DNA of 64,000 nucleotides from positions 1,550,001 through 1,614,000 of the forward strand of contig NZ_CP038228.1 in the NCBI RefSeq assembly GCF_006838285.1, in the 5' to 3' direction. The stretch comes from Xanthomonas translucens pv. cerealis (GTDB lineage Bacteria > Pseudomonadota > Gammaproteobacteria > Xanthomonadales > Xanthomonadaceae). The translations under genes and the position numbers were made by a program. The stretch's first letter is position 1, and each line of letters starts with the position of its first letter. Shown in pieces: positions 17,482 through 27,613 of the stretch. The notes below the pieces were generated by a model that was given only the letters and a program-made list of their open reading frames with translations, was not told the DNA's origin and did no database searches.

Positions 17482-18176
17482 GGCAGGCGTCGCAGCAGGA
17501 ACACCAGCGCCACCGGCATCTGCAGCGCGGCAGGATCGAAGTGCGCGCCGGCGGGAATGTCGGCAGGGTCGAGCATCGGTTCGCGCACCGCCTCGATCCT
17601 CAATCCGAGCGTGGCGCAGGCCGCATGCCAGTGGCTGTAGAGGTGTTGGCTGTGGCGTACCGCATAACGCTGGCCAGCGGCCTTGAAATCGCGCTTCCAG
17701 CCCAGCGCGTGGCCGATCGGGTGCACGTCGCTGCACAGCACGCTGCCGCCCGGGCGGGTGGCGCGGCGCAGTTCGGCCAGCGCCGGCAACAACTGCGGCA
17801 GATGCCCGACCGCCAGCGCGCAGATGCTCAGGCCGGCCTCGGCATCGGCCACAGGCAGCGCGTCCAGGCTGCCCTCGCGCAGCGTATAGCGATCGCCGGC
17901 GCCGGCCGCCTCCAGTTCGCGCGCGGCGCGGCTGAGCATCTGCGGCGACAGGTCCACGCCGGTGGCGTGCGCGGCGCCGCGTTCCAGCGAATGCAACAGA
18001 TAACGCCCGCTGCCACAGCCGGCATCGAGCACGCGCTGGCCGTGCAGCGCGGGCGGCAACAGCGCCAGCATGGCGCGCTGCTCGGCCTGCATCACCGGGT
18101 TGTGCGCATGCGCCGGATAGCTCGCCGCCCACAGCGCATAGGCCTCGAACGGGTCCAGGATCGGCACGGCGCTCAT
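17478..18176 (-). CDS. class I SAM-dependent methyltransferase
   Basis: A 232-residue methyltransferase with motif I VLDAGCGSGRYL near residue 50, the acidic strand end in ATGVDLSPQML near 75, and GGSVLCSDVHPIG near 150. It uses S-adenosylmethionine, and the acceptor is unknown but could be a sugar or an activated intermediate of the glycan. I start it at 18176, where ATG overlaps the TGA of the amidohydrolase gene; an ATG 9 nt upstream is also in frame. It is coupled to the radical SAM stub downstream. Confidence 0.8.
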   Translation of the reverse strand: MSAVPILDPFEAYALWAASYPAHAHNPVMQAEQRAMLALLPPALHGQRVLDAGCGSGRYLLHSLERGAAHATGVDLSPQMLSRAARELEAAGAGDRYTLREGSLDALPVADAEAGLSICALAVGHLPQLLPALAELRRATRPGGSVLCSDVHPIGHALGWKRDFKAAGQRYAVRHSQHLYSHWHAACATLGLRIEAVREPMLDPADIPAGAHFDPAALQMPVALVFLLRRLP

Positions 18177-19405
18177 GCGCGGCACACCTGCAGGGCGACG
18201 GACGGCTCCGTCGTGCGAAGCGCGTTTGCTTGCAGCTCCAATCCGGGTTCGAGCGCGAGCAGCGCTGGGTCGGCCAGTTCCGCGGCCAGCAGCTTCGGTA
18301 CGCCGTCCAGCGTCACCGGTACTGCAGCGACGCCAGCGGCCTCGAACCAGTCGGCGAAATCCGGATCGGCGATGCGCGGGCGCCCATCGCGCACCACCGC
18401 ACGCAGTGCGCTGCGCGCCAGCCCGACCAGACTATGCGCCGGATCGCCGCCGCGGTCGCCGACGATCAGCAGATCCGCAGCAGTGCCGACCGCGAGACTG
18501 CCGCGTTCTGGCAGACGCAGGATGCGTGCCGCGGCGGTGGTCGCCAGTGCCAGCGCCTGCCCGGCATCCACGCCGTTGGCGGCGGCCACCTGCAGTTCCT
18601 CGAGCAGGTCGCGCGCGCCGCTCAGGCGCGAATCGCTGCCCAACGCCAGGCGCCCGCCGGCGTACAGCCGGCGCGGGTCCAAGGTGCGTCCCAGCAGCGT
18701 CAGATTGCTCGACGGGCACCAGACCACGGCGGCGCCGCAGGCGAGCACGCGCTCGATATCGGCCGCGCTCAGTCCCACGCCGTGGATCAGCACGCTGTTG
18801 CCGGCCAGGCAGCCGCGCCGCTCCAGCTCGGCCAGTTCGCCGGCGGCGAGCGCATCGGTGCCCTCGGCCAGGTGGATCATCCACGGGCGGTCGGCGGCGG
18901 TCGCGGCGAAGCTCTGCGCCAGCGGCGGACCGTAGTCGGGTCCGTGCAAGGCGTAGCTCCAGCCGAACTCGCGCAGCAGCGCCACCGGGAAGTCCGCCGC
19001 ATCCAGTTCGGCATGCCACGGATCGTGCTGGGCGACGCAGGTGACGCCGGCAAGCAGGTTCTTCAGCGCGCCGTGGCGCAGGCGCAATGCTTTGGGCACT
19101 TGCAGCGCGGCGGCGACCGCGGGATCGCGGAAATGCGCGGCGAACGCCTCGATCCAGGCGTAGCTGTTGGCGAACGGCGCGGTCTGCGGCAATGGCGGCA
19201 CCGCATTGACCTGCAGGTGCTCGTGCGCATTGATCAGCCCCGGAAACACCAGATGCCCGTGCAGCGCGACCCGGTACGCCGCAGTGGCCGGCGCGGCGAC
19301 GATGCGTGCGCCGCGCAATGCCAATGGCGCGCGTACCGCGCCGGCCGGGGTAGCCAGGCGCGCGCCGTGCAGGCAGATCTCGGCGCTAGCGGAAGGCGGG
19401 CGCAT
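18173..19405 (-). CDS. amidohydrolase-family protein (cytosine deaminase/chlorohydrolase type)
   Basis: A 410-residue TIM-barrel metal hydrolase. The first metal pair is in INAHEHLQ (H61, H63), followed by HLAEG, HGVGLS, and the catalytic aspartate region LGSDSRLSG. CPSSNLTLLG also fits the TRZ/ATZ and MTA/SAH deaminase branch of Amidohydro_1. Enzymes of this branch deaminate or hydrolyse small N-heterocycles, and such a gene is unusual between two methyltransferase genes in a polysaccharide operon. One guess is removal of S-adenosylhomocysteine made by its neighbours, and another is modification of a glycan substituent. It ends in an ATGA overlap and starts 3 bp after the upstream stop. Confidence 0.75.
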   Translation of the reverse strand: MRPPSASAEICLHGARLATPAGAVRAPLALRGARIVAAPATAAYRVALHGHLVFPGLINAHEHLQVNAVPPLPQTAPFANSYAWIEAFAAHFRDPAVAAALQVPKALRLRHGALKNLLAGVTCVAQHDPWHAELDAADFPVALLREFGWSYALHGPDYGPPLAQSFAATAADRPWMIHLAEGTDALAAGELAELERRGCLAGNSVLIHGVGLSAADIERVLACGAAVVWCPSSNLTLLGRTLDPRRLYAGGRLALGSDSRLSGARDLLEELQVAAANGVDAGQALALATTAAARILRLPERGSLAVGTAADLLIVGDRGGDPAHSLVGLARSALRAVVRDGRPRIADPDFADWFEAAGVAAVPVTLDGVPKLLAAELADPALLALEPGLELQANALRTTEPSVALQVCRA

Positions 19406-19408
19406 CGG

Positions 19409-20281
19409 TCAGCGCTTGCGCATCACGATCAGGAAGTGATCGCCCATGTCGCGCAGCAGCGGCCAGCCGCCGATGCGATCGTCCAGCCGGCCCAGGCGTT
19501 CGCCCCAGCGCGGGTGGCGGCGGTAATGCTCGACCAGGTACGGCGGCGGCAGGCACAGGCTGAGCGCGCGATAGGATTCCAGGGCGAAATGCGCGGAAAA
19601 GGCGCGGTAGAACTCGCGCGGCAGGTAGTACCAGGTCCAGATCGTGTGCCCGTTCATGCCCACCGCGGTGACCCCGCGCGCACCACGCACCGCGGCGCGG
19701 CGGAAGCGTCCGCGCAGCGCGTAATGGCCCACTTCCCATGGGCACAGGCGCCCGATCACCGAGAACACCAGGCGCCCGTCGCGGCGCAGCAGGCGCGCGC
19801 ATTCGGCGGCGACCGCGGGCAGATCCGGTGCGCAGTTCAGCGGGCCGAAGTTGGAATACATACCGTCGAACTCGCCGTCGAGTCGGTCCAGTTGCTGGAT
19901 GCCGACGTGCGCCGCGCTGAGCCGCCCGTGCAGCGCCGGGTCCTGCGCCCGCTGCCGGGTGCGCGCCACCATCTGCGGCGACCAGTCGGTGGCCAGCACG
20001 TGGTAGCCACGCTGCGCGAACTCATGGGCGTCCAGGCCGGTGCCGCAGCCCAGGTCGATCAGCCGCGCGCCGACCGGCAACTGCGCGGCCACCGTGTCCC
20101 ACAGTGTGGTGCGCATGCGCTGGATCAGCTCGTTGTTGCCGCGCGGGCCGTCGTAATCGGCGGCGACGCTATCGAAGGCGCGCTGGGTTTCCAGCAGCAG
20201 CGCCGGGTCGATCGTCGCCGCGCGCGCAGCGGCGCCGGGCTTGCCATTCGCACTCACATCCACTCTCCACTCGCCTGCCAT
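19409..20281 (-). CDS. class I SAM-dependent methyltransferase
   Basis: A 290-residue protein with LIDLGCGTGLDA (motif I) near 75, LATDWSPQMVA near 95 and DGMYSNFGPLNC near 140. It is a small-molecule methyltransferase, and the C-terminal 100 residues are rich in Trp, Tyr and Arg (TIWTWYYLPREFY). It is separated from the upstream wzz gene by 111 bp, the largest gap in the operon, so it may have a secondary promoter. A GTG at 20263 could be an alternative start. The substrate is unknown; O-methylation of a sugar or cap is plausible. Confidence 0.75.
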   Translation of the reverse strand: MAGEWRVDVSANGKPGAAARAATIDPALLLETQRAFDSVAADYDGPRGNNELIQRMRTTLWDTVAAQLPVGARLIDLGCGTGLDAHEFAQRGYHVLATDWSPQMVARTRQRAQDPALHGRLSAAHVGIQQLDRLDGEFDGMYSNFGPLNCAPDLPAVAAECARLLRRDGRLVFSVIGRLCPWEVGHYALRGRFRRAAVRGARGVTAVGMNGHTIWTWYYLPREFYRAFSAHFALESYRALSLCLPPPYLVEHYRRHPRWGERLGRLDDRIGGWPLLRDMGDHFLIVMRKR

Positions 20282-20392
20282 CGTCGGGAACCGCCGTGCC
20301 GGCCGCAAGCGCGGATCGCACGGTACGCCCGTGAGTGCGGGCAGCGGCCGGTTTGGTTGAATCGGCGTGAGCGCTGTGGTCCGTTGTCGCGC

Positions 20393-21250
20393 TTATGCGC
20401 CGCTGGCGGCCTGCACAGGCGGTGGCGTGGGTGCGGCATGCCGGCGCCGCAGCGCGTTGCGGGCGATCGCGGCGAATACGCCCAGACCGCCGCCCAGCAT
20501 CAGCGCCACCGCAAGCACCAGCACCGGATTGGGAAACGCCGGGCGTTCGGGCACCTCCGCCGCCCATGGCGCGGAGGTGTCGTAGGTATAGCGTGCGCCG
20601 AGCCGGGCGAGCAGGTCGTCGCGCTCGGACTTCAGGCTGCGGATGGTCGCGTTCTTTTCCGACAACAGCATGTTGCCGAGCAATTGCTGCTCGACGCTGC
20701 CCTTGCGCTCGGCCTGCTGTTGCAGCAAGACTGCGCGCTCGTCCTGGGTCGCGGCGAGTTCGCTGCCGATGTCCTGCAGGCGTTCGCGGGCCTGCTGCAT
20801 CGGGACGGCCTGGATGCGCCGATGCAGCGCCTGCAGCTGCGCCGTCGTCGCCGCGGCCAGGGCGCGCGCCCGCTGCGCCGACTCGGAACGCAGGCTCAAC
20901 GCGATCAGGTTGGCGTAGGGATCCGGGTCCAGTTTCAGGCTGCTGCGGTACAACGCGGCCTCCCCCCCGTCCAACGGCAGGCCCAGGCTGTGCAGCACCT
21001 GGTCCTGGAACAGCCGGGTCTTGATCCGCTCAATCACGCGCTGGAACGGCTCCAGCTTGGGATCGCGCCCGGCCGGGGTCGGGCCGAATTCGCCGACCTG
21101 CACCCACGCGGTGGCTTGCCACTGGCGCGTGGCGACATGCAGGAAGGCGAATGCCAGCGCCAGCGCCGCGAGCAGCGGCAGCACGCACCAGGTCCACTCG
21201 CGGCGCAGGATCTGCCACAGGTCGATCAGGTAGATTTCGTCTTCTTTCAT
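20393..21250 (-). CDS. Wzz-like polysaccharide chain-length determinant
   Basis: A 285-residue polysaccharide co-polymerase. It opens EDEIYLIDLWQILRREW, has a first membrane helix at about 20-40, a periplasmic coiled-coil domain, and a second helix at about 245-265 preceded by Pro-rich VPERPAFPNPVL. That layout matches Wzz proteins, and there is no C-terminal tyrosine-kinase domain as in Wzc. It should set the number of repeats made by the adjacent polymerase. Its ATG overlaps the stop of the polymerase gene (ATGA). Confidence 0.8.
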   Translation of the reverse strand: MKEDEIYLIDLWQILRREWTWCVLPLLAALALAFAFLHVATRQWQATAWVQVGEFGPTPAGRDPKLEPFQRVIERIKTRLFQDQVLHSLGLPLDGGEAALYRSSLKLDPDPYANLIALSLRSESAQRARALAAATTAQLQALHRRIQAVPMQQARERLQDIGSELAATQDERAVLLQQQAERKGSVEQQLLGNMLLSEKNATIRSLKSERDDLLARLGARYTYDTSAPWAAEVPERPAFPNPVLVLAVALMLGGGLGVFAAIARNALRRRHAAPTPPPVQAASGA

Positions 21251-22428
21251 GGCAAGGCACTTCTCGGAGAAAAAGGTGGCGATAGCGCCTGCCCCGCCCT
21301 GCCCGCCGCCGCGGCAGCGCGACGGTTCGGCAACAGCGCGCTGCAGGCGTGCAGGACCAGGCACAGCGCGATGAAGCCGGCGTTGGTCCAGGTGAAGGCC
21401 TGCGGTGCGAACGGCGACATCAGGCAGGCGTAGGCGATGCGCAGGAACACCAGCAGGTTGAACAGCGACACCGTGCTGCCGAGCAGGCGCACGCTCCACA
21501 GCAGCGCCGCGTATAGCGCCAGCATCGCGGCCAGTGCGGCGCCGGCGCCGCCGGCCAGCAGGAACGGGAAGAATTCGGTGCCGACGTTGATGTTCGGCGC
21601 ATCCAGCGGAATGCCGGTGCCGGCGGTGGCGATCGAGCCGCTCAGCGGCACCAACTGGTTGACCAGGAAACTGGCGTTGACGTAGTCCTTGGCCAGCATC
21701 GCGCCGAAGTTGTATGGGCCGGCGCCGATGTACAGCAGCAGCCACTTGATGCCTTGCGGCGCGGCGCGGTACAGCGCGCCGAACGGCAGCGTCACCGAAT
21801 CCAGCGAACCAGAGCGCAGCGTGCCCAGCAGCGAGAACGCCGCGCCGCCGGCGACCAGCAACGCCACGATGGCCTTCCACGGCACCGGCCGTGCCGGATC
21901 GCGCCGCAGCAGCAGGAGCAGGCCGAAGCTGAACAACCCGGCGAAGATGCGGTTGCGGTCGATCACCAGCACCGGGAACACGAAGCCGGCGACGATCATC
22001 GCGTTGCGCAGCGCCTTGTCGCGCACGCACAACAGCGCGATCGGCGGCAGGATCCAGCACATGTTGGACAGGTGCCGCACGTGCGCATGCAGCGGCGTCA
22101 GGTCGGCATACGCGGAAGGATTGGTGAACAGGGGGATCGGGAACAGCGCCAGGTCCAGCACGCAGAACACGCCGACCAGTGCGGCCAGGCACAGCGCGAC
22201 GAAGGCCTCGCGGGTGCCGGCATAGCGCCGCGCGCGAAACGCGGCCAGCGACGGCAGGCGGATGCCATGCAACGCATCCAGCAGCAGCGTCGTTGCGGCC
22301 GCGGCGGCCAGCAAGGCGATGCCGGCGGCATAGCCGGGCGGCAGATCGAAGCTGAGCAGGGTCAGCGCGCAACTGAACAGCAGCGGCAGGCCGAAATAGC
22401 TCGACGGCAGGCGCAACAGGCGTTTCAT
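21247..22428 (-). CDS. Wzy-like O-antigen/EPS polymerase
   Basis: A 393-residue inner-membrane protein with about ten hydrophobic segments, separated by short Arg-rich loops and one larger periplasmic loop (about 200-270, with YNFGAMLAKDYVNASF). It lacks strong sequence motifs, as Wzy polymerases do, but its position between a GT2 gene and wzz, downstream of wzx, makes the role likely. It would polymerise lipid-linked repeat units in the periplasm. Both ends overlap neighbouring genes by ATGA, so translation is coupled. Confidence 0.7.
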   Translation of the reverse strand: MKRLLRLPSSYFGLPLLFSCALTLLSFDLPPGYAAGIALLAAAAATTLLLDALHGIRLPSLAAFRARRYAGTREAFVALCLAALVGVFCVLDLALFPIPLFTNPSAYADLTPLHAHVRHLSNMCWILPPIALLCVRDKALRNAMIVAGFVFPVLVIDRNRIFAGLFSFGLLLLLRRDPARPVPWKAIVALLVAGGAAFSLLGTLRSGSLDSVTLPFGALYRAAPQGIKWLLLYIGAGPYNFGAMLAKDYVNASFLVNQLVPLSGSIATAGTGIPLDAPNINVGTEFFPFLLAGGAGAALAAMLALYAALLWSVRLLGSTVSLFNLLVFLRIAYACLMSPFAPQAFTWTNAGFIALCLVLHACSALLPNRRAAAAAGRAGQALSPPFSPRSALP

Positions 22429-23366
22429 GCGCGCTCGGCCAGCGGCGCCGCCGCGGCCGGCCGCAGGCGTGCCAGCAACGACAGCCAGGCATGCGCCAGC
22501 AGGTGGCCGCCCAGCGCCGCCGGCTGGCGCCGCAGGAACGCGATCTTGGCCGCGATGTAGTGCGCCTGCGCATGCAGCAGCGTGCGGCACGGCGCATCGA
22601 ACAGCGCGGCGCGGCGCAGCGCCACCTGCCGCGACTCGGTCAGATTGGCCAGGCGGCTGGGCAGATGCCGGGTCCTGCTGGCGTTGGCGCCATGCAGCCG
22701 GTAGGCGCAGACGCCGACGTCGATGAAGCCCAGCGCGTCGCGCGCGACCAGGCGCAGGAAGAAATCCCAGTCCTCGATGTGCAGTTCTTCGTCCCAGGCC
22801 ACGCGCGCCTGCAGCGCGCTGCGCCGCACTAGCGCCACCGCCCCGCTCACCGCCCAGTGCCGGATCACCGCGCGGCGGATGCCGGCGTCGCTCAGGTACA
22901 GGCGTTTGTCCACGCCGTGCAGGTCGCGCATGCTGCTCTGATGCAGCAGGAGACCGTCCGCATCGACCACCACCGCATCGCCGATCACCGCGGTCTTGCC
23001 CGGCGATGCGCGCAGATAGGCGACCTGCGCGGCCAGACCGCCCGGCAGCAGATAGTCGTCGCTGGCGCCCAGGCGCAGGAACTCGCCGCTGGCCATCGCC
23101 ACCAGATGGTTCAGCGTGGCGGCGATGCCGCGATTCTCGCGCGTCCAGAACCGCACCGGGATGCGCTGCCCGTGCCGCGCGATCCACTCGGCGATGCGCG
23201 CGGCGGTGGCGTCGCTGGAGCCGTCGTCGACGATCACCAGTTCCTTGTTCGGGTAAGGATCTTCCAGCACGCTGTCCAGGCAGCGCTGCACGAAGCGTTC
23301 GTGGTTGTATGCCGGCACCAGCACCGACACCAGCGGCGCATCGCTGCGCGGTTCGAGTTCGGCCAT
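22425..23366 (-). CDS. glycosyltransferase family 2
   Basis: A 313-residue GT-A enzyme. Strand 1 is VSVLVPAYNHERF near 10, followed by LVIVDDGSSDAT and the metal/substrate region LRLGASDDYLLPG near 100. HIEDWDFFLRLV near 200 is the usual ED acceptor-side motif. It should add one sugar of the repeat unit from a nucleotide-activated donor on the cytoplasmic face. The ATG overlaps the last base of the wzx stop, and its own stop overlaps the polymerase start. Confidence 0.85.
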   Translation of the reverse strand: MAELEPRSDAPLVSVLVPAYNHERFVQRCLDSVLEDPYPNKELVIVDDGSSDATAARIAEWIARHGQRIPVRFWTRENRGIAATLNHLVAMASGEFLRLGASDDYLLPGGLAAQVAYLRASPGKTAVIGDAVVVDADGLLLHQSSMRDLHGVDKRLYLSDAGIRRAVIRHWAVSGAVALVRRSALQARVAWDEELHIEDWDFFLRLVARDALGFIDVGVCAYRLHGANASRTRHLPSRLANLTESRQVALRRAALFDAPCRTLLHAQAHYIAAKIAFLRRQPAALGGHLLAHAWLSLLARLRPAAAAPLAERA

Positions 23367-24619
23367 CAGCGCAGTCCTCCCAGGTAGCGACGCACCACCA
23401 CGACGTTGAACGCCAGATACAGCGCGTAGTTGACCGCGAACGCGTATGCCGCCCCGATCAGGCCCATGCGCGCGGTGAACAGATACACCAGCCCCAGATA
23501 GCTGGCGGCGAATACGCATTCGGACACCACGAACAGCCGGGTCATCGCCTTGGCCAGCATCAGGTACGAAAGGACGAACGAGGCGATCTTGATCACGTCG
23601 CCGACCAGCTGCGGCGCGTACAGCGGTGCGGCGGCGGCGAAGTCGACGGCGAACAGCAAGCGCGTGATCCAGTCGCGGCACACATAGATCGCCGCGGCCA
23701 AGGCGATCACCGCCGGCAGCACGTAGCGGTAGGCGGTGCGCAATTCCAGCAGCAGCCCGGCGCGGTCGCGCAGCGCCGCCAGCTTGGGCAGGTAGTAGAC
23801 GTTGATCGCGGTGGTGAAGAACAGCAGATAGGCTTCGGACACCTTGCTCACCGCCTGCCAGTAGCCGACCTGCTGCCAGCCGAAGGTTGCGGCCAGATGG
23901 TCGCGCACGCCGATGTTGACCAGTAGCGGCAGCAGCGCCGAGGTCAGGGTCATCACCGAGAATGCGGCCAGGCGCCGGGTCATTTCCGCATCGAAGCGGA
24001 TGCGCAGCATGTCGCGGCGGAAGTACGGGCTGCGCCGCAGCGCCGGCAGGCCGGCGCACAGCCACAACACCTGCCCGGCGACCAGCGCCAGCAGCGCGCC
24101 GTACAGCTGCAGCCAGCGCGACAGCCACAGCACCACCAGCACGCTGAGCACCGAGCCGGCGACCTGGATGAAGGCCAGCCGGCGTACGTCCATGAAGCCG
24201 TTGACCACCGCCAGGATGTAGTTGACCAGGGCGATGCCGAGCTGGGCCACGGCCAGCACGCAGATCAGGCTCTGGTAGTGCGGATCGCCGAGCAGGCGCT
24301 GCGCGATCTGGCGGCTGAACAGCAGCGCGACAACGCCCATCACGCAGGCCGCACAGCACGCATAGCCCAGCGCCGCACCGAGCAGTCGCGCCAGTTTCTG
24401 CGCATCGTCGCGGTACTCGGCCACGTACTTGACGATGCCCGCGCCGATGCCGCCGCCGGCCAGCACCGCCAGCAACGACATCAGGCTGGTGAACTGGCCG
24501 AGCCGGGCCACGCCGGCCGGCCCGGCATACACCGCGACCAGCTTGAGCACCAGCAACGCAGCCAGCAGCTTGGCCGCGGTGGCCACGCCGCTGTACAGGC
24601 CGCTGCGCAGCACGTTCAT
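23366..24619 (-). CDS. Wzx-like lipid-linked oligosaccharide flippase
   Basis: A 417-residue MATE/MOP-superfamily polysaccharide flippase of the WzxE type, with about twelve hydrophobic segments. It begins with [16 protein letters not shown] and a glycine-rich second helix ([17 protein letters not shown]), features of O-antigen and ECA translocases. It should flip the undecaprenyl-linked repeat unit to the periplasm. It is coupled to the aminotransferase gene upstream (ATGA). Confidence 0.85.
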   Translation of the reverse strand: MNVLRSGLYSGVATAAKLLAALLVLKLVAVYAGPAGVARLGQFTSLMSLLAVLAGGGIGAGIVKYVAEYRDDAQKLARLLGAALGYACCAACVMGVVALLFSRQIAQRLLGDPHYQSLICVLAVAQLGIALVNYILAVVNGFMDVRRLAFIQVAGSVLSVLVVLWLSRWLQLYGALLALVAGQVLWLCAGLPALRRSPYFRRDMLRIRFDAEMTRRLAAFSVMTLTSALLPLLVNIGVRDHLAATFGWQQVGYWQAVSKVSEAYLLFFTTAINVYYLPKLAALRDRAGLLLELRTAYRYVLPAVIALAAAIYVCRDWITRLLFAVDFAAAAPLYAPQLVGDVIKIASFVLSYLMLAKAMTRLFVVSECVFAASYLGLVYLFTARMGLIGAAYAFAVNYALYLAFNVVVVRRYLGGLR

Positions 24620-25731
24620 GCCGTGGTGGCCCCGAACGCCAGGCAGGCGTCGATCACCCGCTGCACCGCGGCCGCATCCAGGGTCGGCCCGATCGGCAGG
24701 CTCAGCACCTCGCGGTGCAGTTGTTCGCACAGCGGCAGGCTGCGTCCGCTCAGTGCGGCATAGGCCGGCTGCCGGTGCGGCGCGACCGGATAGTGCACCA
24801 GGCAATGGATGTCGCTGGCCTGCAGATGGCGCTGCAGCGCGTCGCGCCGGGCGCAGCGCAGCACGAACAGATGCCAGGCGTGGGCCGCCTCGTCGGCCAC
24901 CTGCGGCAGTTGCAGCTGCGGATGCACGATGCCGGCGCGGTAGCGCCGCGCCACATCGCGGCGCAGGGCGATGTCGGCATCCAGGTGGTTCAGCTTGACC
25001 CGCAGCAGCGCCGCCTGCATTTCGTCCAGGCGCGAGTTCACGCCTTGCACCAGGTGCCGGTACTTAATGTCCGACCCATAGTTGCGCAGCATCCGGATCT
25101 GCGCGGCCAGCGCGGCATCGTCGGTGGTCACCGCGCCGCCGTCGCCGAGCGCGCCCAGGTTCTTGCCGGGGAAGAAACTGAAACCGGCGGCGTCGCCGAA
25201 ACTGCCGGCGTGGCGCCCGTGCAGGCGCGCGCCGTGCGCCTGCGCCGCGTCCTCGATCAGCAGCAGACCGTGCTGGCGCGCCAGCGTTTGCAGCGCGGCC
25301 ATGTCCGCCAGCTGGCCGTACAAGTGCACCGCCATGATCGCCCGCGTGCGCGGGCCGATCGCGCGCTCCACGCTGGCCGGATCCAGGTTGAAGCTGAGCG
25401 GGTCCGGCTCCACCGGCACCGGCAGCAGCCGGTTCTCGCTGATCGCCAGGAAGCTGGCGATGAAGGTGTTGCCCGGCACGATCACTTCGTCGCCGTCGCA
25501 CAGCCTGCCCAGTTCGCGGTAGCCGCGCAGGATCAGGGTCAGCGCGTCCATGCCGTTGCCCACGCCGATCGCATGTTCGGTGCCGCAATAGCCGGCGAAC
25601 TCGCGCTCGAACGCGTCGAGCTCCTCGCCCAGCACATACCAGCCCGAGTCGATGACCCGTGCCGCCGCGGCCTTCAGTGCGTCGGCATAGCGGGCGTTGA
25701 GCGCGCGCAGGTCCAGGAACGGCACGCTCAT
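24616..25731 (-). CDS. DegT/DnrJ/EryC1 sugar-nucleotide aminotransferase (FdtB/QdtB-like)
   Basis: A 371-residue PLP enzyme of the VioA/FdtB type, opening [13 protein letters not shown]. The PLP lysine is K190 in [15 protein letters not shown], the consensus of dTDP-3-amino-3,6-dideoxyhexose transaminases, and [11 protein letters not shown] supplies the PLP-ring aspartate. With the FdtA-like isomerase and a hexapeptide acyltransferase in the same operon it should make dTDP-3-amino-3,6-dideoxy-galactose or -glucose. Its start overlaps the end of the upstream acyltransferase gene. Confidence 0.85.
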   Translation of the reverse strand: MSVPFLDLRALNARYADALKAAAARVIDSGWYVLGEELDAFEREFAGYCGTEHAIGVGNGMDALTLILRGYRELGRLCDGDEVIVPGNTFIASFLAISENRLLPVPVEPDPLSFNLDPASVERAIGPRTRAIMAVHLYGQLADMAALQTLARQHGLLLIEDAAQAHGARLHGRHAGSFGDAAGFSFFPGKNLGALGDGGAVTTDDAALAAQIRMLRNYGSDIKYRHLVQGVNSRLDEMQAALLRVKLNHLDADIALRRDVARRYRAGIVHPQLQLPQVADEAAHAWHLFVLRCARRDALQRHLQASDIHCLVHYPVAPHRQPAYAALSGRSLPLCEQLHREVLSLPIGPTLDAAAVQRVIDACLAFGATTA

Positions 25732-26663
25732 CGCAGATCCCAGGCGTAGAAATCGTGGACCACGCCGCGCGCGCCGAAGCGCTCCTTCTGCGTGACCAGG
25801 CCGTCGTTGAGCACCTGGCCTTGCTGCTCGGTGGAAATGCCGAGGCTGAAATACGCGCGCTGCGCGTAGCGGTCTTCGATCAGATCGGCCAGCAGCATGC
25901 TCAGCGCATCCACGCGCCGGCCCTGCTCGGAGCAGGCAAGGTACTGGGTGTGCACCACCCGGCCGAAGTCGTACAGCAGCGTGCCGGCCAGCAGCGCATC
26001 GCCGTCGCGCACTTCGTACAGCAGCAGCTGTTCCGGAAAGCGCCCGCACAACAGGCGCAGTTCCTGCAGGCTGTGGGTGGGCGTGGCGCCATGGCGCTGC
26101 AGCACCTCGCTCAGCAGCGCATGGAACGGGGCCGGGTCGTCGCTGCGCTGCACGCGCAGGCCGGCTTTGCGCGCCTTGCCGATCGAGCGCCGCCGTTCGG
26201 CGGCGAAGCGCGGCCGTTCGCGCAAGGCGATGGCCGAGGACAGGTCGCGGCGCTGCAAGCGCGCGCCGAGCCGGTGCAACACGTACAGATCCTCGTCCGC
26301 GGGCGACGCATGGAACAGGTGCGGCACCGCCTTGTACAGCAGCTCGTGCACGCCCTCGGCGCGGTAATGCGCGGCGATCTGCTCGAACACATCCAGCGTC
26401 GCCGCCGCGCGCAGCCCATGCGCGGACAGCAGCCCGGCATAGCTCAGCCCGGCATGGCTGACCACGCGCGTGCCTTCGATGTTGGCCGGGAACACCGCCA
26501 GCAGCGCACAACCGCGTTCGACCAGCAGCGAGGCATCGACGAAGCGCTCGGCGTGGTAGTCCATGTAGCCGCGCCGGTGCAGCAGGTTGCCGTTGCGGGA
26601 TTCGGCGATCAACGCGTCCCAGGCCGGCGCATCCTCGGCGCGATAGGGCCTAACCGAATACAT
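25728..26663 (-). CDS. GNAT/FemAB-like acyltransferase (PF13480 type)
   Basis: A 311-residue protein with two GNAT-like halves. It opens [16 protein letters not shown], and the middle has [16 protein letters not shown], the basic helix seen in BioF2/FemAB-like acyltransferases of polysaccharide loci. [19 protein letters not shown] near 270 is also typical of this group. It may acylate an amino sugar or add an amino acid to the glycan. It overlaps the propeller gene upstream by 14 bp. The exact substrate is unknown. Confidence 0.7.
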   Translation of the reverse strand: MYSVRPYRAEDAPAWDALIAESRNGNLLHRRGYMDYHAERFVDASLLVERGCALLAVFPANIEGTRVVSHAGLSYAGLLSAHGLRAAATLDVFEQIAAHYRAEGVHELLYKAVPHLFHASPADEDLYVLHRLGARLQRRDLSSAIALRERPRFAAERRRSIGKARKAGLRVQRSDDPAPFHALLSEVLQRHGATPTHSLQELRLLCGRFPEQLLLYEVRDGDALLAGTLLYDFGRVVHTQYLACSEQGRRVDALSMLLADLIEDRYAQRAYFSLGISTEQQGQVLNDGLVTQKERFGARGVVHDFYAWDLR

Positions 26664-27609
26664 CGCCGCTTCCCTCGCCCGCGCCCTGCAGCAGCGGCGC
26701 CACCGCCACGCCGAAGCCGTCGCGGCCCATGTCGTTGCCGTTGTAGAACATCAGCACGCGGTCGCGGTGCCGGATCAGCGCCGGATAGCACAGCGTGCGC
26801 GCGTCCCAGCCGCCGGGCGAAAGCGCCAGGCCGAAGGCCTCGTCGCACCGCTGCCAGTGGCGGCCGTCGGCGCTGCGCGCCACGCCGGGGAAATACGCGC
26901 CGCCGACATTGCCGCGGGTGAAGTACATCAGGTAGCCGCCCTGGTGGCGGTAGACGCGCGGGCGGCCGATCCGGTATTCGCTGCCCTGCGGCTGCAGGCA
27001 CAGCGTGTCCTGGCGCGGGATCGACTGCAGGTCGTCGGTTTCGGCGTAGCGGATGTGGTAGCGCGGGAACGGCGTGCCGTCGATGTGCTCCCAGTCGTCG
27101 CCCACGGCGTACCACAGCCGCCAGCGGCCGTCCTCGTAGCGTGCCGAATGCACCGCGGCGATGGTGCTGCGCCCAGGGGCGCGGTCCAGCAGCGGCGTGT
27201 CCTGGCGGCGCTGGAACGTCTCGCCGCCGTCGCTGGATACCGCCAATCCGGTGAAGGCCAGGAACTTGGCCTTGGCCACGCGCTGGAAGCCGACATAGAA
27301 CATGTACAGCCCATCCGGCGCGGCGACCACGTCGCCGAGGATCATGCCGTTGTCGTCGAAGCAGCCGTCGCGTCCGATGTCCAGCACCGGCGCGGCACTG
27401 ACCCGCACTACCCGGGTCGGAGCGTCGCCACGCACATCGACGTAACCAATGCGGCTGACCCCGGCGTCGTCGCGGAAGCCGGCGTAGACCCGGATCAGTT
27501 CGGCATCCAGGCGATGCGGGGTCGGCGTCAACGCCGAATGCCGCATCCAGCCGCCGACCCCGTCGCGTGCGGTGGCGAACGCCAGGCCGCGTTTGCTCCA
27601 ATCGAACAT
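26650..27609 (-). CDS. GH43-like five-bladed beta-propeller protein
   Basis: A 319-residue protein with recurring propeller blades: DDNGMILGDVV and LYMFYVGF, SSDGGETFQRR, WRLWYAVGDDW, GYLMYFTRGN, SADGRHWQR, RVLMFYNGNDMGRDGFG. This resembles the glycosidase-like proteins of polysaccharide biosynthesis clusters related to families GH43/GH130. It has no signal peptide, so if it is an enzyme it acts in the cytoplasm, for example on a glycan intermediate as hydrolase or phosphorylase. I cannot confirm catalytic acids from sequence alone. Confidence 0.65.
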   Translation of the reverse strand: MFDWSKRGLAFATARDGVGGWMRHSALTPTPHRLDAELIRVYAGFRDDAGVSRIGYVDVRGDAPTRVVRVSAAPVLDIGRDGCFDDNGMILGDVVAAPDGLYMFYVGFQRVAKAKFLAFTGLAVSSDGGETFQRRQDTPLLDRAPGRSTIAAVHSARYEDGRWRLWYAVGDDWEHIDGTPFPRYHIRYAETDDLQSIPRQDTLCLQPQGSEYRIGRPRVYRHQGGYLMYFTRGNVGGAYFPGVARSADGRHWQRCDEAFGLALSPGGWDARTLCYPALIRHRDRVLMFYNGNDMGRDGFGVAVAPLLQGAGEGSGDVFG

Positions 27610-27613
27610 GGCG

